Shown here: in pieces, positions 41,373 through 49,357 of the stretch
Layout of the letters: each line of letters begins with the position of its first letter
Position numbering within the stretch: the stretch's first letter is position 1
NCBI GenBank assembly: GCA_913058495.1
Contig: CAJXQC010000006.1
Location: 62,001 to 126,000 of the forward strand
Direction of reading: 5' to 3'
Length of the DNA stretch: 64,000 nucleotides
DNA from: an uncultured Balneola sp.
GTDB lineage: Bacteria > Bacteroidota > Rhodothermia > Balneolales > Balneolaceae
The notes under the pieces: generated by a model
What the model saw: the letters and a program-made list of their open reading frames with translations, nothing else
Told to the model about the DNA's origin: nothing
Databases searched by the model: none
Position numbers and translations under genes: made by a program

Positions 41373-42076
41373 GCTACCGTACTGATTTTGAAATATTGAT
41401 TGGGCAAAGAATTGATCTTTTAAGAATTGAAAAAGGAATAAAAGAACATGGTGATGATTGGCAGGACTTTTTGGATGATATTCCGGGCTTTGTTCATCTT
41501 AATAAGAAATCGGGAATTCTTGTTCACTATATAAATGAAACAGGAATTAAGGAGACAGGTTTTACAAATGTTGAATTAAATGAGATGGGTTATAATTATC
41601 AGGAAAATCATCTTGATCCTTTCACACTACATGTAACGGTTAAAAGTCTGGTGCCTTTTATAGAGAGAGATAATGACAATGAAATATTTACATTTTCACA
41701 GGGACATCGAAAAAGAGAAGAAAAAGAATTCGAACACATATATACAGCTACAAAGCCTTTAAGAGGTACTGATAATCTGATTTCTTATTCATTGCAACTC
41801 GATCAACTGGGTGAGTTATCAAAAAAAGTAGATCGGGTACTCGGTGAGTACAAGTTTATGCACCGCTATTTTTTGCATTATCAATCGCTCACACCAAGAG
41901 AAATTGAAGTATTAACATTTATTGCTCTTGGAGATACTAATAAAAGGATTTCAGAAAAACTATTTATTAGTAAAGCAACGGTTAAGCAACACAGAAAGAA
42001 TATTAAGAGAAAAATAGAATGTCGGAATATTTATGAATTGGTAAAGTTCGCTCAGGCTTTTGATTTGATTAAGTAG
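41369..42076 (+). CDS. LuxR-type transcriptional regulator with PAS-like N-terminus, paralogue 2
   Basis: 235 residues, starting inside the stop of paralogue 1 (ATGA). The N-terminal domain (DDIPGFVHLNKKSGILVHYI... ATKPLRGTDNLISYSL) is recognisably the same fold but the most diverged of the three, implying a different ligand. HTH: LTPREIEVLTFIALGDTNKR then SKATVKQHRKNIKRK. There is a 6-nt gap to paralogue 3. Confidence 0.88.
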   Translation: MSYRTDFEILIGQRIDLLRIEKGIKEHGDDWQDFLDDIPGFVHLNKKSGILVHYINETGIKETGFTNVELNEMGYNYQENHLDPFTLHVTVKSLVPFIERDNDNEIFTFSQGHRKREEKEFEHIYTATKPLRGTDNLISYSLQLDQLGELSKKVDRVLGEYKFMHRYFLHYQSLTPREIEVLTFIALGDTNKRISEKLFISKATVKQHRKNIKRKIECRNIYELVKFAQAFDLIK

Positions 42077-42082
42077 AATTAT

Positions 42083-42787
42083 ATGGGATATAAAACTGAA
42101 AAAGAACAACTGGAAAGTCAGGAACAAAGCTTATTTCTTTTGGACAAATTAATGACCAAAGAAAATAGTGATATAAAAGATCTTTTAGATTCACTTCCGG
42201 GAATATTTCATACTAATAGAATAGAAAATGTGGAATTGGTTCATCTTAATAAAAATGCTGAGAACTGGATTGACATGCTTACAGAAGATGTAAGAGAAGA
42301 AGGGGTAGCATTATTCGAAAAGATAATCCATCCGGACACGCTTAAATATACGACTCCAAGGTTTATTGAATTTGGGCAAACTGCAGGTGAGCATGAAATA
42401 TGCAGCGGATTTCAGGGAATTTGGAACCCAAAACTTGGCGAGTTTAAAATGTTTCTTACTTTTCTGAAAAAATATAAAGGAACAGATCTTTTACTTTGTG
42501 TCAGTAATCCTATCGAAAATGCCGGAGAGATTTCAGAGAAACTGGAAAAAGTAATTGGAGAAGAGGCATTTGTACGTAAGTATTTCAAAAAGTTTAAGCA
42601 ATTAACACCAAGAGAAGTTCAAATACTCACGCTAATTTCTGGTGGTGAAATCAACAAAATGATTGCTGACCGATTATTTATTAGCACAGCTACAGTAAAA
42701 CAACACAGGAAGAACATTAAAAGAAAGCTTGAAGTTAGAAATATTGTAGAAATGGTCAGGTATGCGCAAGCATTCGATCTAATATAG
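42083..42787 (+). CDS. LuxR-type transcriptional regulator with PAS-like N-terminus, paralogue 3
   Basis: 234 residues. N-terminus (DSLPGIFHTNRIENVELVHL... LTFLKKYKGTDLLLCVSNP) is closest to paralogue 1. HTH: LTPREVQILTLISGGEINKM then STATVKQHRKNIKRK. All three end in the same FAQAFDLI-type tail, which argues for tandem duplication of one ancestor. The recognition helices (ATVKQHRK) are identical, so they may compete for or co-occupy the same DNA site while sensing different inputs (inference). Confidence 0.88.
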   Translation: MGYKTEKEQLESQEQSLFLLDKLMTKENSDIKDLLDSLPGIFHTNRIENVELVHLNKNAENWIDMLTEDVREEGVALFEKIIHPDTLKYTTPRFIEFGQTAGEHEICSGFQGIWNPKLGEFKMFLTFLKKYKGTDLLLCVSNPIENAGEISEKLEKVIGEEAFVRKYFKKFKQLTPREVQILTLISGGEINKMIADRLFISTATVKQHRKNIKRKLEVRNIVEMVRYAQAFDLI

Positions 42788-42922
42788 CCGATCCCAAAAA
42801 TAACCACTTGTGGGTATTTACAAGCTCTATCCTCAAAATTAGTTTAACCGCACAGGTGTGTGGTGATTTTGAAAATTCAAAACATCATAATCTGCTATCA
42901 ACAAAAACTAATTCAGGGTACT

Positions 42923-43939
42923 ATGAAACGCTCAATTCTATTATTCGGCTTTTTCTTTTTAACAATATCTGCTTTCGGGCAAAATACATTAATCGTTGAT
43001 AATACCGGCAGCGCTCCAACCGGTGATCATATTTATACCAACTTACAAGATGCTATTGATGCTGCACAGGCAGGGGATGTGATACAGGTAATGCCGAGTC
43101 CAACACAAAATGGAAATATAAATTTAAATAGTAAAAATAATTTAACAATATCTGGTATAGGTATTAATCCTCAACTACTTGGAACACCAACTGCTGAAAG
43201 ATCCCAAGTTGGAAATATAGTTATAATAGGATCTTCCAATATTGTTTTAACTGGTTTTACTGGAGCTATCTTACAGGTTGCTAATGCAAGTGCTAGCAGC
43301 ACAGAATTGATACTCGATAAAATGCATATTACTGGTTTTACAATCGAATCTCTTTCTAACTCTGTTTTTCGAAATTCGTTTATAAATACAAGCGCTAACA
43401 GTAAAATAGAATCTCCTGCTTCAGGTATTCAATTTGTTAATTGTATTGTAACAGGTGTTTTTCCATCTATTCATAACACTAATTTCACAAACAACATTAT
43501 ATACAGTTACAACAGTGTTGTTTCAAATAACATTTTGAATTCAGTATTTCGAAATAACATAATTATTTCTAATAATCAGTTTACAACGAATCCATCAAAT
43601 TCTGATAATTCAGTATATGAATTTAATTATTCGGAAAATCCATTACCAACTTCTGGTACTAATGCAGGAACTGGTAATATTGGTACTTTAACTGGAACAC
43701 TTTTCGTTGATTCAAATATTGATTTTAATACTCCATGGAATAGAATTTGGAGACCTGAGCTTGGGTCTAATAATTTAATAGATGCAGGCAAAGATGGCAC
43801 TAATATTGGACCAACCGGTGGTTCATCACCATACAAACTTGATTCTAGTCCTCTACCATTTATCAAGGACTTGATAGCACCTATCACAATAAAAAAAGGC
43901 ACAGACACAGAAGTCACCATCAAAGCAAAAGGCAACTAA
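42923..43939 (+). CDS. Secreted small beta-helix protein (338 aa)
   Basis: Start taken at ATG 42923 (AGGG upstream, then a signal peptide MKRSILLFGFFFLTISAFGQ). An earlier TTG-initiated form would put 21 extra residues before the signal. The mature part opens with the GDHIYTNLQDAIDAAQAGDVI segment typical of secreted beta-helix proteins, followed by short Asn-rich rungs (NNIIYSYNSVVSNNILNSVF). It ends IKKGTDTEVTIKAKGN without a T9SS sorting domain, unlike its neighbours. A substrate or partner cannot be assigned. Confidence 0.8.
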   Translation: MKRSILLFGFFFLTISAFGQNTLIVDNTGSAPTGDHIYTNLQDAIDAAQAGDVIQVMPSPTQNGNINLNSKNNLTISGIGINPQLLGTPTAERSQVGNIVIIGSSNIVLTGFTGAILQVANASASSTELILDKMHITGFTIESLSNSVFRNSFINTSANSKIESPASGIQFVNCIVTGVFPSIHNTNFTNNIIYSYNSVVSNNILNSVFRNNIIISNNQFTTNPSNSDNSVYEFNYSENPLPTSGTNAGTGNIGTLTGTLFVDSNIDFNTPWNRIWRPELGSNNLIDAGKDGTNIGPTGGSSPYKLDSSPLPFIKDLIAPITIKKGTDTEVTIKAKGN

Positions 43940-43976
43940 GCCTCTTATCTAATTTTCATTCAAAAAGAGGTTTATT

Positions 43977-46900
43977 ATGCGATCATTCAATGTTTTAGGA
44001 TCATTACGCAGTCACTCAGAGCAAGTCTGTTGGAGCGTAAGCAGAGACGGACGCAGCGAAGAGTCTGCACAAACGGTTACTTGGCAGGAAAAGATTGTGC
44101 AGATCCTTCGCAAGTATGCTCAAGATGACATCTTAAAAAGCGTTCACTTATGGGTTGTATTACTGGTGTTTATTAGCGGGAATATTCAGGCACAAAACAT
44201 ATCAGAATTAGAATATTTCTTTAATGCCGATCCCGGTGTGGGAGCAGCAACTTCTATTTCATCTTTTACAAATGATTCAGAAATTACATTTACCGGAGAT
44301 ATTACTACTTCGGGTTTAGAAAATGGAATTCATACCCTGTTTATTCGTGCTAAAAATTCGGATGAAGAGTGGGGGCTTCCCATAAAAAAACTGGTATTGG
44401 TAGATGCCGGAGAAGTTTTAGAAATAGATCAAATGGAATATTTCTTTAATGAAGATCCGGGTGTAGGTTTGGCGAATACCCTTTCTGTGACTTCATCTGC
44501 AGAAATTAATCTTACAACCGATTTAGCAACTTCATCTCTTACTAATGGAATTCATACGTTATTCATTCGTGCAAAAGCCAATGGTGGAGGCTGGGGACTT
44601 CCAATAAAAAAATTAATACTTGTAGATAAAGACGATCCTAATTCTGTAAGTATAATCACTGAAGCGGAGTATTTCATAGATGCTGATCCCGGTTTTGGAA
44701 ATGGAACTTCTATTGATCTTGCCGATGGTTCAGAAATTGAAGAAAGTGTGACAATAAATACTTCAGATTTATCAGAAGGCTCTTACATAGCTTATATCAG
44801 AGTAAAAGATGAAGACGGGGAATGGAGCTTAATTGCTAAACAAGCTTTTGAGGTAGTAGATCCTTTAATTACCATTGCAGAAGCTCGCAGCTTAGATAAT
44901 GGAACAGAAGTTACGGTGAAAGGGGTAATCACCAGAACTTCCGAAAATTTCGTTTACCTGCAGCAAGATCAGAATGCTCTCATGATCTTTAGTAATGAAG
45001 GCTCCAGTCCCGACTTCTTTAGTTTTCTACAAAGTGATTCCTTAAATGCAGGAGATTCTTTATTGGTAACAGGTTCTTTAGAGGAGTTTGAAGGACTAAA
45101 AGAAATATTAGATGTAACGGAATACTCAGTGATTTCTTCAGGTAATCCATTACCGGCTTCTCAAGAAATAACATTGACTGAAGCAATAAATAACGCCGAA
45201 AACTACGAAAGCGAAATTGTATACATCCGAGATTTAGAGTTCATTGACGGAGCTTCCGGTACTTTTACTGGAGCGACACGTTACACGGTTCAAAAAGCAG
45301 GAACGGATACCACATACAGATTTTTCGTTCACGGTCCCGGTAACAGTGATTTGGCGGGGGAAACAATTCCTCAAACTACATTTGATTACGAGGGAATAAT
45401 CAAAGAAATAAGCGATGGAGATACAGGTACGCATCATGTACTGGCACCACACAATCCTACTGATATAACCAATATTGCGGCCCCGGTTTATCCTACCATA
45501 GCAGAGATCCGGGAATTACCTTTAGGAGAAATTGTAACTGCTAAAGCATTGGTTACAAGAGCAAAAGGAAGATTCGCTTATATCCAACAGGATACAGCGG
45601 CTGTAAACTTGTTCAACTCAAGCGGTGTATTTTTTAATGCCGTTGCTGATGGTACGGTACAATCAGGAGATTCAGTTCTGGTTACCGGAGAAGTTTCCGA
45701 GTTTGAAGGTCTTCGGCAACTCAATAATGTGACAGATTTTCAAGTAATATCTTCCGGAAATGACTTACCCGAACCTGTTTTATTAACTATGGACGAACTG
45801 GTTTCGTCCGGTTATAAATATCAAGCTGAGCTTATAAAAGTAGATAGTTTATTTATAACTGAGTCATCAACGTTCAATTTAGGAGTTGGGTATGAAGTTT
45901 TACAAAAAAACAGTTCATCTTCAGCTCAATTATATGTACCAACAGGTGGGGATACTGAAATTGGAGGGTTAACGATTCCGGCTTTGTTCAACTACGAAGG
46001 GATTCTGGGACAGTTTGACTCGGAAGACACCGGATCAGGTCATCAGATTAGGCCTATTAACCTTACAGATATTATTGAACTTGAGCCTGCAATTGAAGTT
46101 GATTCACTTGAAATTACTTTCAAAGTAGATATGTCTGTTCAAGTTGATAAAGGGAACTTTAATCCGGATTCAATGAACGCACAATTGGCAGGAAGTTTTA
46201 CCGGATGGAGCACTCCTGTTGATATGCAAAATATCGGTGATAACAAATACGACATAACTCAAAGTTTTATAGATCCAATCCCCGGTGATACCATATTCTA
46301 TAAATTCGTTTATACAAAAGCTGATTCTATCGTTTATGAAGATCCCAATCCCGACATCTCACCGGTTGCAAAAGAATTTAACAATAGATTCTATGTGTTT
46401 ACAGGTACTGAAGCGGATACTGATGGAGATGACATTAAAGATGTAGTGTTGGATCGGGTGCTTTTTAGTGATGATGATGGTAGTGTACCTATAGATTCAG
46501 TGATAAGACTTTCAATAGAAACTGTTAATGCGTTTATAACAGATACCATTGAAATTCCGATTCAAATTACCGGCTTAGGAGATTTACCAATGAGTTCTTT
46601 TGAACTGGCAATTAATTTTGATCCTGCTTTAATGGATTTAGAATTATCTGATAATACTGAGTCGTTAACATCTGATTTTTTGGTTGAATCAAATAAAACA
46701 ATTCCGGGAAAGATCGTAATATCTGGAGCATCTACTTCAAGTGTAAATTCAGATGGGGATTTGCTTTTCCTTAATATCTATCCTCAAGCCTCCGGAGAAG
46801 GATCTATTGAAGTTGAAAAACTAACAATTAATGAAGATGGAGAACTAATAAATCCAACACTAAGTCTAGTCAATATAATTGAAAGGGTTTGTGGTGATGT

Positions 46901-47738
46901 AACCGATGACAGGACTATAAGTACTTTGGATGCAACTTTTGTTTTGAGACATACTGTGTTTCTTTCTCCGCAGTATCCATTATCAGGTCTGGATTCAGTA
47001 GCAGCTGATGTTACAGGAAACGGAGATATCAGTGCATTTGATGCTTCAAGAATTCTTCAGTTTGAAGTCGGATTTATAGATGAATTGGGCTGTAATACTG
47101 TTGTATCAAAAAAAGAACCACTTTTTACAAAGGCTCTATGGCATAAAGTTGAAAAAGAAGATGAAGTACTTGTTACGATAGATATTTCAAACAATGACTT
47201 TGATATTTATTCAGCTCAATTTGATTTGAAAATTGAGGAAGGGTTGTCATTCAATCGCTTAAATAATAAACCCTCAAACTGGCAAACTCTAATCAATAAT
47301 AGAGAGGGGTCAACTCTGGTATCTATGTTTGGTGTGCAACCACTTGAATCTAAATCTCTGGAACTTGTGTTAACCAAAGATCAACGTTCATTGAATGCAA
47401 AAGTTAATGCAAACGTTATCCTAAACGAGAGTGAGTTGTATAAGCTGAATGAATTGTTAGTAAATACATTACCGGATGAATTTAATTTAAAACAAAACTA
47501 TCCTAACCCATTCAATCCAAGTACAAATATTGAATATTCCTTACCTGAGCAGGCAAATGTAACTCTCACTATCTACAATATGCTCGGGCAAAAAGTAGCA
47601 ACCTTGGTTAATGAAGCATTAGCAGCAGGTACGTATAACCAAACTTGGGATGCGAGTTCAGTTTCAAGTGGTGTTTATTTCTACCGCTTAAAAGCTGGAA
47701 ATAAAATATTTACTAAACGAATGCTACTTGTTAAATAA
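43977..47738 (+). CDS. T9SS-secreted protein with cohesin-like and dockerin-like domains; N-terminus contains a palindromic repeat (1253 aa)
   Basis: ATG 43977 with AGAGG 6 nt upstream. Residues 11-51 are translated from an intergenic-type palindrome (44011-44129), which pushes the hydrophobic signal core (LWVVLLVFISGNIQAQ) to residues 58-73. Then: three EYFFNADPGVG-type repeats (about residues 77-300), two OB-fold-like domains (about 300-480 and 515-690; VTVKGVITRTSENFVYLQQD), a starch-binding-like domain (FKVDMSVQVDKGNFNPDSMN... LAGSFTGW), a cohesin-like domain (about 845-975), a dockerin-like pair (CGDVTDDRTISTLDAT and AADVTGNGDISAFDAS), a further sandwich domain, and a T9SS sorting domain ([19 protein letters not shown]). 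It holds both cohesin-like and dockerin-like modules. Whether the long N-terminus still permits export is uncertain; no alternative ATG or TTG exists before the signal core, only a GTG at 44097. Confidence 0.82.
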   Translation: MRSFNVLGSLRSHSEQVCWSVSRDGRSEESAQTVTWQEKIVQILRKYAQDDILKSVHLWVVLLVFISGNIQAQNISELEYFFNADPGVGAATSISSFTNDSEITFTGDITTSGLENGIHTLFIRAKNSDEEWGLPIKKLVLVDAGEVLEIDQMEYFFNEDPGVGLANTLSVTSSAEINLTTDLATSSLTNGIHTLFIRAKANGGGWGLPIKKLILVDKDDPNSVSIITEAEYFIDADPGFGNGTSIDLADGSEIEESVTINTSDLSEGSYIAYIRVKDEDGEWSLIAKQAFEVVDPLITIAEARSLDNGTEVTVKGVITRTSENFVYLQQDQNALMIFSNEGSSPDFFSFLQSDSLNAGDSLLVTGSLEEFEGLKEILDVTEYSVISSGNPLPASQEITLTEAINNAENYESEIVYIRDLEFIDGASGTFTGATRYTVQKAGTDTTYRFFVHGPGNSDLAGETIPQTTFDYEGIIKEISDGDTGTHHVLAPHNPTDITNIAAPVYPTIAEIRELPLGEIVTAKALVTRAKGRFAYIQQDTAAVNLFNSSGVFFNAVADGTVQSGDSVLVTGEVSEFEGLRQLNNVTDFQVISSGNDLPEPVLLTMDELVSSGYKYQAELIKVDSLFITESSTFNLGVGYEVLQKNSSSSAQLYVPTGGDTEIGGLTIPALFNYEGILGQFDSEDTGSGHQIRPINLTDIIELEPAIEVDSLEITFKVDMSVQVDKGNFNPDSMNAQLAGSFTGWSTPVDMQNIGDNKYDITQSFIDPIPGDTIFYKFVYTKADSIVYEDPNPDISPVAKEFNNRFYVFTGTEADTDGDDIKDVVLDRVLFSDDDGSVPIDSVIRLSIETVNAFITDTIEIPIQITGLGDLPMSSFELAINFDPALMDLELSDNTESLTSDFLVESNKTIPGKIVISGASTSSVNSDGDLLFLNIYPQASGEGSIEVEKLTINEDGELINPTLSLVNIIERVCGDVTDDRTISTLDATFVLRHTVFLSPQYPLSGLDSVAADVTGNGDISAFDASRILQFEVGFIDELGCNTVVSKKEPLFTKALWHKVEKEDEVLVTIDISNNDFDIYSAQFDLKIEEGLSFNRLNNKPSNWQTLINNREGSTLVSMFGVQPLESKSLELVLTKDQRSLNAKVNANVILNESELYKLNELLVNTLPDEFNLKQNYPNPFNPSTNIEYSLPEQANVTLTIYNMLGQKVATLVNEALAAGTYNQTWDASSVSSGVYFYRLKAGNKIFTKRMLLVK
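44011..44129. repeat. Palindromic intergenic element read in frame inside a coding region
   Basis: Inner arms GCGAAGAGTCTGCACAA (44056-44072) and TTGTGCAGATCCTTCGC (44095-44111) are inverted repeats with a 2-base mismatch. Outer ends GTCA....GAGC (44011-44022) and GCTC....TGAC (44118-44129) also pair. It resembles the GTCATTCTGAG...GCGAAG(A)ATCT-type elements at 56752 and 59566. Confidence 0.75.
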
Positions 47739-47746
47739 GGGTAGAC

Positions 47747-49165
47747 ATGAATTCTATTAAGTTTGTTCTTGGAATTATAATTGTAAACCTGATCCCGAAT
47801 TTAAGTTTCGGGCAGGTTTCGATTTCATATACAGACACAACAATTGAGGCTAATCAAATACATGAAATTCCTATTCAATTAAATGTACAAAATGAAGATT
47901 CAGTATATGGCTTAAGAATAGAATTTGAGTTTGAGTCAGAGCACTTAGAATTTATTGGAATGGAATCTGAAAATACTATTTCAGACTCTGTATTGACTGC
48001 TATAAATAATAAGAACGAGACCATTATATTTTCTCTGTCGTCTGTACACCCAATTAGTAAAAGTGGTACACTTTTTAAACTGTCTATTCGGCCAAAGCTT
48101 GAATCTGTTTCCAGGCTGAATAATTCAAAGCTTAGGGTAAATGAAGAAGAAGAAATAGAAAGTTCATTTTCTGCAGAAATTAATTCTGTTACAAGCCCTG
48201 TAACACTATCAGTTTCGGGAGATACTTCAGAAGTTAGAACCAATATGACATTAGATATTGGTTTAGCAGGGCTGCAGGGAAGAGACCTTAATAGCTTTAG
48301 TTTTATATTAGATTATAGAAAGAAATCATTTGATTTAATTTCATTTGAAGCCAACGAAACACTTTTAAGTGCAGGTTATGTTATCAATTCGTCTATAATA
48401 GCGGATTCATTAATTGAAATTTCCGGCAATAGCGAAACCCCTGTTTCAGAGGATGTATCAATAGGAAGTGTTTTGCTTTATTCGAATGAAGAAGGACTTT
48501 TTGAGTTCAATGTTACAGAACCTTCAGTAAATAACGGTTCCATCAATATTGAAGTAGAAACTGAAGAGACCCTGATCACAGAAGATAAAACTGCTCCGGA
48601 AATCCCACAAAATTTTAAAGCCACATTTAGTGAGTCAACAGACTCAGCTTTGGTAGAATTAACTTGGAGCGTTGTTACAGACGTAGATCTTGATAAATTT
48701 ATTATTTCCCGCAATGATGGAACTTCTGTTACTGAAATAGAAGTCGACAGTACTAATTATACAGATGTACTAAAAAAATCAGGGAATTTTAATTATTTCG
48801 TCCAATCAATTGATTTTTCAGGCAATTTGAGTGAACCCTCTGAGGTAGCTCAGATAACAATTATTAGTGTTTCTAATGAGATTCAAACCGGATTTGTTCC
48901 ACTAGAGTTTTTACTCTTCCAAAACTATCCAAATCCATTTAATCCTAGTACAAATATCAGTTTTGGTATTCCCGAAGCAGCTATAGTAAAGATTGAAGTT
49001 TACAATCTGCTTGGACAGAAAGTGAAAACGCTTATTAATTCTCGTAAAACGGCAGGGTTACATACAGTAACTTTTAATGCCTCTGATCTTTCATCAGGAA
49101 TGTACATTTATAGAATACAGGCTGGAGATTTTGTTCAGGTTAAAAGAATGACGTTGATCAAGTAA
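47747..49165 (+). CDS. T9SS-secreted protein with two cohesin-like domains and an FN3 domain (472 aa)
   Basis: Starts 8 nt after the preceding gene, so co-transcribed with it. Signal peptide ends LSFGQ (residue 23). Two cohesin-like sandwiches (about residues 24-145, with YGLRIEFEFESEHLEFIGME, and 150-270, with SFSFILDYRKKSFDLISFEA), one FN3 domain (about 285-372) and a T9SS sorting domain ([19 protein letters not shown]). A compact companion of the larger cohesin protein at 33946; it could receive the dockerin-like modules at 28133 or 43977 (inference). The 3' 105 bp and terminator match those of the vWA gene. Confidence 0.87.
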   Translation: MNSIKFVLGIIIVNLIPNLSFGQVSISYTDTTIEANQIHEIPIQLNVQNEDSVYGLRIEFEFESEHLEFIGMESENTISDSVLTAINNKNETIIFSLSSVHPISKSGTLFKLSIRPKLESVSRLNNSKLRVNEEEEIESSFSAEINSVTSPVTLSVSGDTSEVRTNMTLDIGLAGLQGRDLNSFSFILDYRKKSFDLISFEANETLLSAGYVINSSIIADSLIEISGNSETPVSEDVSIGSVLLYSNEEGLFEFNVTEPSVNNGSINIEVETEETLITEDKTAPEIPQNFKATFSESTDSALVELTWSVVTDVDLDKFIISRNDGTSVTEIEVDSTNYTDVLKKSGNFNYFVQSIDFSGNLSEPSEVAQITIISVSNEIQTGFVPLEFLLFQNYPNPFNPSTNISFGIPEAAIVKIEVYNLLGQKVKTLINSRKTAGLHTVTFNASDLSSGMYIYRIQAGDFVQVKRMTLIK

Positions 49166-49288
49166 TATCCAATACCACCTGAATATGCGTTTTTATGCCT
49201 TCTGATTTGTGTTAGGTTAGATCGTCCTTACTAACCTGAACATCATAAGTTCATCAAGAAACCCTGTTTTGAAAGACAGGGTTTTTTT
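49061..49288 (+). repeat. Sorting-domain/terminator cassette, copy 2
   Basis: Copy of 40365-40592 at a constant offset of 8696 bp. The coding part is also very similar to 37609-37716 at the end of the multi-cohesin gene, but the downstream part is not present there. Confidence 0.88.
49259..49288 (+). terminator. Rho-independent terminator after the cohesin/FN3 gene
   Basis: AAACCCTGT (49259-49267) pairs with ACAGGGTTT (49276-49284), followed by a T run. It ends the secreted-protein block. Confidence 0.87.
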
Positions 49289-49357
49289 ATTTCACAACCA
49301 CTCTATTTTTCACGATATTCAGTCCAATTAAAAGACTTAATCAAGACGTAGCTTTCC

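Noticed and set aside
42798-42819. Possible sixth operator (AATAACCAC-TTG-TGGGTATTT) after the LuxR-type triplet
   Set aside because: It is an inverted repeat, but spacing and half-sites differ from AACTRC-N8-GYAGTT, so I did not count it.
42808-42999. 63-residue ORF before the small beta-helix gene
   Set aside because: Overlaps the signal peptide of the real gene in another frame; no coding character.
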